A stretch of 64,000 nt of DNA from assembly GCF_014648135.1 (NCBI RefSeq), contig NZ_BMQN01000006.1, forward strand, positions 62,001-126,000, given 5' to 3'. Shown here one piece after another: positions 56,104 through 64,000 of the stretch. The notes under the pieces were generated by a model. The model searched no databases. It saw only the letters and a program-made list of their open reading frames with translations, and was not told where the DNA came from. Position 1 is the first letter of the stretch; each line of letters begins with the position of its first letter. Source of the DNA: Deinococcus sedimenti (lineage in GTDB: Bacteria; Deinococcota; Deinococci; Deinococcales; Deinococcaceae). The position numbers and the translations under genes are program-made.

Positions 56104-58710
56104 ATGCCGCACCCCCAGCCCGCCAGTCCCGCCCGCCCCCTGCACCTGACCGCGCTGTCCTGCGCGCTGCTCCTCAGCGCCTGCGCCGCCGTCACCCCCG
56201 CCACGCCGCCGCCCACCGTCACGCTGAGCAGTAGCGCCGCCAGCCTGGACGCCAGCGGCCCGCTGCGCCTGAGCGCGACCGTGACGGGCAGCGCCAGCCG
56301 CGTGATCTTCTACGACCGGGGCGTGAAACTCGGCGAGGACACGACCGCCCCGTACGAGTTCACGGTGAACGCCGACCCTGGCCTGAACGGCACGCACGCC
56401 TACTCCGCGCAGGCCGTGGCGGGGGACGTGGCGGGGATCTCCGCGCCGGTCAGCGTGCAGATCCGCATCGCGGACACCCGCACGACCGAACTGCTGAACA
56501 ACGGGGACTTCAGTCAGGGCCTGAACCCGTGGTGGACCGCCGGAACGGCCGCCACCACGTCCGGCGGCGAGGCCTGCCTGAACATCACGCAGCCGGGCAG
56601 CAACCCCTGGGACGTGCTGTTCGGGCAGGGCGGCGTGGGCCTGAACGAGGGCGGCACGTACACCCTGAACTTCACGGCGCGCGCCGCGCAGCCCACGTCG
56701 TTCAAGACGCTGCTGCAGTTCGACGGCGCGCCGTACACCAACTACTTCGTGCAGGACGTGGACGTGACCGGCCAGCCGAAGACCTTCACGTTCACGTTCA
56801 CGATGGCGCAGCCGGGCGACGCGAAGGCCGCGTTCCAGTTCCAGCTGGGCGCGAAGGCCGCCACGACCGTGTGCTTCAGCCGCATTTCACTGACCGGCCC
56901 GGCCTTCGGCAGCGCGGTGCCCGCCCCCGGCGCGGACGACCTGAATCTCGTGCGGCTCAACCAGACCGGGTACCTGCCGGACCGGCCGAAACTGGCGGCC
57001 CTGCCGTTCGACTCGGACCGGCCGCTGCCGTGGACGTTGCTGGACGGCACGCGCGCGGTCGCCAGCGGCGTGACGCGCGTGTTCGGCGCGGACGCCGCGT
57101 CCGGCGAGCATGTGCATCAGGTGGACTTCAGTGCCGTGACCACCCCGGCGGACGGGCTGGTGCTGGATGTCGCGGGGTTCCGCAGTCACCCGTTCCGGAT
57201 CGGGCGCGTGTACGACGGCCTGAAACGCGACGCGCTGGCGTACTTCTACCACAGCCGCAGCGGCACGCCCATCCAGGCGAAGTACGTCGGGGACACCTGG
57301 GCCCGCCCGGCCGGTCACGCGGGCAGCAGCCCGAACCAGGGGGACACGCGCGTCAGCTGCTTCAAGGGGACCGATCAGGCCGGGAACGTCTGGCCCGGCT
57401 GCGGGTACGAACTGGACGCCAGCGGCGGCTGGTACGACGCCGGTGATCACGGGAAGTACGTCGTGAACGGCGGCGTGAGCGTCTGGACGCTGCTGAACCT
57501 CGCCGAGCGGGACGCGCGCCTGAACATCCCGGACGCGGACGGCAGCCTGAGCATCCCGGAAAGCGGGAACGGCCGCAGCGACCTGCTGGACGAGGTCCGC
57601 TGGGAACTGGACTTCATGATGCGCATGCAGGTCCCGGACGGGCAGACCCTGCACCTCCCGCGCGGTGACCAGCGCGGCGTCCCGCTGACCCTGACGCCCA
57701 CCCCGGCGGGCGGGCTGGTGCACCAGAAACTCACGGACGTCGCCTGGACCGGGCTGCCGCTGCGCCCTGATCAGGATCCGCAGCCGCGCGCGGTGTACTA
57801 CCCGACGACCGCCGCGACCCTGAACCTCGCGGGCGTGGCGGCGCAGTGCGCCCGCGTGTACCGCGCCGCCGACCCGGCGTTCGCGGACCGCTGCCTGAGC
57901 GCCGCGCGCCGCGCGTGGCAGGCCGCGCGGGCCGCGCCGGACGTGTACGCGTACGACCTGTTCGTGGGCGGCGGCCCATACGACGACACGGACGTCAGCG
58001 ACGAGTTCTACTGGGCGGCGGCGGAACTGTACGCCACGACCGGCGAGGCGGCGTTCCTGGAGGCGCTGCGGGCCAGTCCGCTGTTCCTGCAGATGCCTGA
58101 AGGGCGTGAACTGGGCTGGAGTGACCTGACGGCTGCGGGCACCCTGACGCTCGCCAGCGTGCCCACGGCGCTGCCCGGCACGGACGTGCAGCAGGCCCGC
58201 GCGAACGTCGTGGCGGCGGCGCGGGCGTTCCGGGACGCGGCGGGTACGCAGGGGTACCGCCTGCCGATGACCGGCGCGACCGCCACGTGGGGGTCGAACA
58301 GCGGCGTGCTGAACCGCTCGGTCGTGATGGGCGCCGCGTGGGATTTCACGGGTGACGACTCGTTCGTGAATGTCGTGCTGGAGGGCCTGAATTACCTGCT
58401 GGGCCGCAACCCGATGGACAAGTCGTACGTGTCCGGGTACGGCGAGCGGCCACTGCTGAACCCGCACCACCGCTTCTGGGCGCGGTCGCTGGACGCGGCG
58501 CTGCCCGGCCCGCCGCGCGGGGTGGTGTCGGGCGGCCCGAACAGCGTGAACTTCAGCGATCCGGTCGCCGCCAAGCTCAAGGGCCGCTGCGTGGGCCTGC
58601 GCTGCTACACGGACGATATCGGCGCGTACACCATGAACGAGGTGACCATCAACTGGAACGCGCCGCTGGCGTGGGTGGCGGCGTTCGTGGAGCACAGCAC
58701 CCGCCGCTGA
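56104..58710 (+). CDS. GH9 endoglucanase lipoprotein with Ig-like and carbohydrate-binding domains
   Basis: The product is 868 residues. Lipobox LSAC with Cys27. An Ig-like domain (about 37-120) and a CBM4/9-type jelly-roll (about 125-275, ELLNNGDFSQGLNPWW) precede the CelD N-terminal Ig domain (about 285-375, RLNQTGYLPDRPK). The GH9 alpha/alpha barrel has GGWYDAGDHGKYVVNGG, SDEFYWAAAELY and a C-terminal NEVTINWNAPLAW. It cuts cellulose or mixed beta-glucans. ATG follows AGGAGG by about 8 bases. Divergent from GH16, with which it shares the operator type. Confidence 0.93.
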   Translation: MPHPQPASPARPLHLTALSCALLLSACAAVTPATPPPTVTLSSSAASLDASGPLRLSATVTGSASRVIFYDRGVKLGEDTTAPYEFTVNADPGLNGTHAYSAQAVAGDVAGISAPVSVQIRIADTRTTELLNNGDFSQGLNPWWTAGTAATTSGGEACLNITQPGSNPWDVLFGQGGVGLNEGGTYTLNFTARAAQPTSFKTLLQFDGAPYTNYFVQDVDVTGQPKTFTFTFTMAQPGDAKAAFQFQLGAKAATTVCFSRISLTGPAFGSAVPAPGADDLNLVRLNQTGYLPDRPKLAALPFDSDRPLPWTLLDGTRAVASGVTRVFGADAASGEHVHQVDFSAVTTPADGLVLDVAGFRSHPFRIGRVYDGLKRDALAYFYHSRSGTPIQAKYVGDTWARPAGHAGSSPNQGDTRVSCFKGTDQAGNVWPGCGYELDASGGWYDAGDHGKYVVNGGVSVWTLLNLAERDARLNIPDADGSLSIPESGNGRSDLLDEVRWELDFMMRMQVPDGQTLHLPRGDQRGVPLTLTPTPAGGLVHQKLTDVAWTGLPLRPDQDPQPRAVYYPTTAATLNLAGVAAQCARVYRAADPAFADRCLSAARRAWQAARAAPDVYAYDLFVGGGPYDDTDVSDEFYWAAAELYATTGEAAFLEALRASPLFLQMPEGRELGWSDLTAAGTLTLASVPTALPGTDVQQARANVVAAARAFRDAAGTQGYRLPMTGATATWGSNSGVLNRSVVMGAAWDFTGDDSFVNVVLEGLNYLLGRNPMDKSYVSGYGERPLLNPHHRFWARSLDAALPGPPRGVVSGGPNSVNFSDPVAAKLKGRCVGLRCYTDDIGAYTMNEVTINWNAPLAWVAAFVEHSTRR

Positions 58711-58836
58711 ACACGCGGGGGTCGGGGGGGGAGGGCCGTCTCACGGCGCCCTCCTCCCCTGGCTTCGTGGAACGTCCGCCGTGTGGGATCAGGGGCGGGG
58801 CGGTCACGGCCGCGGGTGGGGGCGGCACTCTGTCAC

Positions 58837-58872
58837 CCAGTTGACAAGTTTACTCAACTGGTCTGGTATCCT
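58837..58872 (+). promoter_or_regulatory. Palindrome and -10 box before the ABC binding-protein gene
   Basis: CCAGTTGA (58837-58844) and TCAACTGG (58854-58861) form a perfect 8-base inverted repeat with a 9-base spacer that includes TTGACA. TATCCT (58867-58872) is 8 bases before the ATG. A regulator would control this gene through the palindrome; which one is unknown. Nothing else is seen in 58711-58836. Confidence 0.5.
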
Positions 58873-58880
58873 GGGGTGAT

Positions 58881-59855
58881 ATGACCCGTGCCCTGCTCCC
58901 CCTCCTGACCCTCTCCCTGATCGCCAGTGCCAGCGCGCAGCAGGCGAAAGAACTGCGCCTGGGCGTGTTCCCGAACGTCACCCACGCCGCCGGACTGGTC
59001 GGCGTGCAGCGCGGCCTGATCCAGAAGAACCTCCCCGACGGCGTGAAACTGGTCGTCAAGGAATTCGCCAACGGCAGCCAGATCAACGAGGCCTTTGCCG
59101 CGGGCGCCATCGACGCCGCGTACGTCGGCCCCGGCCCCGCCATGAACGCCTTCATGCGCGGCGTGCCCATCCAGGTGTACGCGGGCGCCGCGAACGCCGG
59201 AGCGGTGCTGGTCGCTCGCAAGGACAGCGGCGTGCGCAACGTCAAGGGGCTGGCCGGGAAGAAGGTCGCGGTGCCCACGCGCGGCAGCACGCAGGACATC
59301 AGCCTGCGGCACCTGCTGCACGAGAACGGCCTGAAAGCCACCGACGAGGGCGGCAACGTCAGCATCGTGCCCATCGACCCGGCGAACATGCCCGCCGCGT
59401 TCGCCGCGAAGCAGGTGGACGCCGCGCTCGTGCAGGAACCCTGGGGCGCCGTCATGGAAACGCAGGGCGCCAAGCTGATCGTGAACGAGAAGGGCATCTG
59501 GGAGGGCGGGAACTACACCACCACCGTCCTGACTGTGAACACGAAGTACGCTGCCGCGAACGCCGACACCGTCAAGGGCCTCCTGAAGGGGCACCTCGCC
59601 GCGATCACCTACATCAAGAGCAGCAACGCCGGCGCGCAGAAGGCCGTCGCCGAGCAGATCTACGCCTTCACCGGCAAGCGCCCCAACACGAACGAGCTGT
59701 TCAAGGCGCTGGCCCGCACGCGCGTCACGTGGGACATCAACCTGAAGACCCTCGCGGAGTACGCGCAGCTGAACAGGGAGGCGGGCTTCGCGCGGGAGGT
59801 GCCGGACCTGAACCGCTTCGTGAACCTGGACCTGATCCGCAGTCTCGCCAAGTAA
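58881..59855 (+). CDS. Periplasmic ABC substrate-binding protein, SsuA/NitT type
   Basis: The product is 324 residues with a signal peptide ([15 protein letters not shown]). The fold markers are [39 protein letters not shown] and [12 protein letters not shown]. This class binds sulfonates, nitrate, taurine or thiamine precursors. No permease or ATPase gene lies nearby. Its TAA is the first base pair of repeat copy C. Confidence 0.9.
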   Translation: MTRALLPLLTLSLIASASAQQAKELRLGVFPNVTHAAGLVGVQRGLIQKNLPDGVKLVVKEFANGSQINEAFAAGAIDAAYVGPGPAMNAFMRGVPIQVYAGAANAGAVLVARKDSGVRNVKGLAGKKVAVPTRGSTQDISLRHLLHENGLKATDEGGNVSIVPIDPANMPAAFAAKQVDAALVQEPWGAVMETQGAKLIVNEKGIWEGGNYTTTVLTVNTKYAAANADTVKGLLKGHLAAITYIKSSNAGAQKAVAEQIYAFTGKRPNTNELFKALARTRVTWDINLKTLAEYAQLNREAGFAREVPDLNRFVNLDLIRSLAK

Positions 59856-59980
59856 TACGGACTCCGGTTGAATGGGCTGCAAAGACCGCTGGGTCCGAGC
59901 GGATGCGACTCGTAGAGCTGCCCCGCAGAGGAGGAGCAAAACGGGTTCCGGATTGTCAGCGAAGCAAACGGAATCCGGAT
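59855..59980 (+). repeat. Family 1 post-stop repeat, copy C
   Basis: It begins with the last A of the TAA at 59853-59855 (ATACGGACTCCGG) and ends GGAATCCGGAT. It keeps the terminal repeats, GCGGATGCGA, GAGGAGGAGCAAAACGGGTTCCGG and GCAAACGGAATCC of copies A and B on the opposite strand, but the internal hairpins are degraded. Orientation to the upstream gene is the same as in A and B. Confidence 0.75.
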
Positions 59981-60060
59981 AACCCGTGAAACGCCGCCCC
60001 CTGACGTCACCGGGGGCGGCGTTCGCCCTTTCTGGTGCGGGTGCACTACACTGGGAAGCT

Positions 60061-60867
60061 ATGACGGGGCCAAAGAAAGGTTCACGGGGCCGTGCCCCTA
60101 AACGAAACACTGCGCAGGGTCGGGGCGGCGCGACGCGCGAGACGACCCGCCCGGCGCGCGAACGCAGCGAGGGGAGCCGCAACGACTCGCGCGGCGACAG
60201 TCGTCCGGTCCGCACCGAGCTGAGCGGGACCGGCGGGCCGCGCCGCACCTCCTCGACCGGCAGTTCCTCCAGCGGCGGCCCGAGGACCGGTGGAACGAGG
60301 TCCGGCGGGAACAGCGCCGCGCGGGGCGGGACGAATCCGGCGCGCCGCAAGCCGGGCGAGGCCGCCCAGGGCCGCAGTGAAGGCCGCGGCGAGGGGCGCA
60401 GTGAGGCCCGCGCAGGTAGTCGCCCCGGCGGCAGCGGCCCGCGCCGCGCCGCGCCTCCGAAGGTGAAAAAGGCGCTGCCGGAACTCAAGCGCGTGCAGCT
60501 CGACGCGCCCGATCCGGACACGGTGTTCAGGGACCGGGACGGCGAGAAGATGACCTTCCCGGACAGCAACCTCAGGCGCGTCGCGGCGAAGATCCTGACG
60601 GAGAAGAACAAGGCGTGGCGGTACCGGCCGTTCGCGTTCCCGCTGTTCACGGACCGCGGACACGAGCAGTCGTTCCATTTCGACTTCTACATCTACGATT
60701 ACGAGGACAGCGTCATCCGCCTGATCCTGGTGGTGCCGTTCGAGTCGCGCGAGGTCTGGGACCGCGTAGGCCGCTTCAAGCGGCAGTACCCCATGTACGA
60801 GTACGAACTGTGGACGCCGGAGAAGCTGTACCGCCTGAGCGGACCGCGTGGCCGCCTGGACTTCTGA
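60061..60867 (+). CDS. Protein with a disordered RG-rich N-terminus and a nuclease-like C-terminal domain
   Basis: The product is 268 residues. Residues 1-135 are Arg/Gly/Ser-rich with no order expected (RGG-like, [13 protein letters not shown]). Residues 145-268 form a compact domain: [25 protein letters not shown] and [13 protein letters not shown]. The E181...D208 spacing and WxYRP strand recall the PD-(D/E)xK nuclease fold, but the third ExK residue is missing. It could be an inactive or divergent nuclease or an RNA-binding protein. TACACT is 8 bases before the ATG. Confidence 0.75.
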   Translation: MTGPKKGSRGRAPKRNTAQGRGGATRETTRPARERSEGSRNDSRGDSRPVRTELSGTGGPRRTSSTGSSSSGGPRTGGTRSGGNSAARGGTNPARRKPGEAAQGRSEGRGEGRSEARAGSRPGGSGPRRAAPPKVKKALPELKRVQLDAPDPDTVFRDRDGEKMTFPDSNLRRVAAKILTEKNKAWRYRPFAFPLFTDRGHEQSFHFDFYIYDYEDSVIRLILVVPFESREVWDRVGRFKRQYPMYEYELWTPEKLYRLSGPRGRLDF

Positions 60868-60946
60868 TCGCAGAGTTCAGAAGCAGGGCGAGCACCTGAG
60901 CACGACAGGGACTGGCCGACCACGGCACAGCTGAACTGCTCTGTCG
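60868..60946 (+). repeat. Family 2 post-stop repeat, short copy
   Basis: It starts just after the TGA at 60865-60867 with TCGCAGAGTTCAGA, then GGGCGAGCACCTGAG as behind proS. CGACAG (60903-60908) pairs with CTGTCG (60941-60946). The long first stem of the proS copy is absent. The rest of the gap (60947-61194) holds a weak inverted AGAAGCC/GGCTTCT (near 60993 and 61040), a TTGACC at 61076 and the glgX RBS; no gene seen. Confidence 0.6.
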
Positions 60947-61194
60947 GAGGGGGGTGGTCAGGGCCTCCTAGAATCGACTCATCTGCGGGCCTCAAGAAGC
61001 CAGCCTGAGACCCTTTATCATGCTGAACGTCGTCTGGAACGGCTTCTGACCCGGGTGAGCCGCATGAGAGTCCCCTTGACCATCGCTTGGGTTTGTGCGA
61101 GTTGCTGTGGTCCCACCGGGGGCATCTGGTACCGTTTCCACGTTCCGGGCGGCGCTCCTGCGCCCGCCCCGCCACGAAAGGAGAGCGCAGCCTG

Positions 61195-63312
<2,118 letters not shown>

Positions 63313-63324
63313 CGACCTGAACCA

Positions 63325-63357
63325 GAGAGGCGGCCCCCAGTGTGCGGGCCGCCTCTC
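63325..63357 (+). terminator. glgX terminator
   Basis: GAGAGGCGGCCC (63325-63336) pairs with GGGCCGCCTCTC (63346-63357), loop 9, between convergent genes. Confidence 0.82.
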
Positions 63358-63392
63358 CTCTGTTCTGCTGGTCCTCCGGCCAACGCTCCGGC

Positions 63393-64000
<608 letters not shown>

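Noticed and set aside
60947..61194. Two-box promoter for glgX from TTGACC at 61076
   Set aside because: No acceptable -10 hexamer at 16-19 bases.

Overview
The window is a GC-rich (about 70%) bacterial chromosome segment that most resembles Deinococcus. The pointers are the gene set (amylosucrase, a short PadR-linked signal peptidase I, DinB and Ada/AlkA repair proteins, archaeal/eukaryal-type ProRS, TrmN-like tRNA methyltransferase) and the promoter style. About two dozen genes carry a TANNNT hexamer only 6-8 bases before their start codon, the leaderless-mRNA arrangement known from Deinococcus. No rRNA, tRNA, CRISPR array, integrase or complete insertion sequence was seen.

Layout. 1-3.9 kb: two related secreted-repeat-type small proteins and a BTAD/NTPase/TPR regulator, with a sharp drop in GC around 0.6-1.86 kb. 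3.9-14 kb: housekeeping and repair genes (YigZ, Nudix, DinB, a photolyase-like flavoprotein with inverted domain order, PadR-HAAS-signal peptidase operon, PEP mutase family, Ada-AlkA, secreted esterase). 14-33.4 kb: rhodanese, SufE, RdgB, PBP4, phosphoesterase, GHL10, Gnd, RpoZ, antiporter, cyclophilin, Xpt, a kinase-like protein, an oxidoreductase, TrmN and two tandem KtrB/TrkH potassium transporters. 33.5-37 kb: DUF427 and a large secreted alpha-amylase. 37-41.7 kb: an accessory locus with a 1108-residue DUF4157 protein, of the type found with contractile injection systems, and two downstream small genes, again with a low-GC patch. 41.9-51 kb: phosphate uptake (DUF47-Pit), a response regulator and histidine kinase, amylosucrase, hydrolases, a NADAR gene broken by a small insertion, and ProRS. 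51-60 kb: a GDPD nested in a phytase-like domain, then a LacI regulator with divergent GH16 and GH9 glucanases sharing an operator, then an orphan ABC binding protein. 60-64 kb: a disordered/nuclease-like protein, GlgX, and the end of an APP1-type phosphatase.

Together the carbohydrate genes form a small alpha- and beta-glucan economy. The alpha-amylase and amylosucrase have LacI-type operators in front, GlgX trims branches, and GH16 plus GH9 attack beta-glucans under the neighbouring LacI protein.

Two families of short structured repeats sit directly behind stop codons. One has three copies, each starting on the last base of a stop codon and each in the same orientation relative to its gene. 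This placement, the permuted photolyase, the DUF4157 locus and the two GC breaks inside reading frames are the main points for follow-up.
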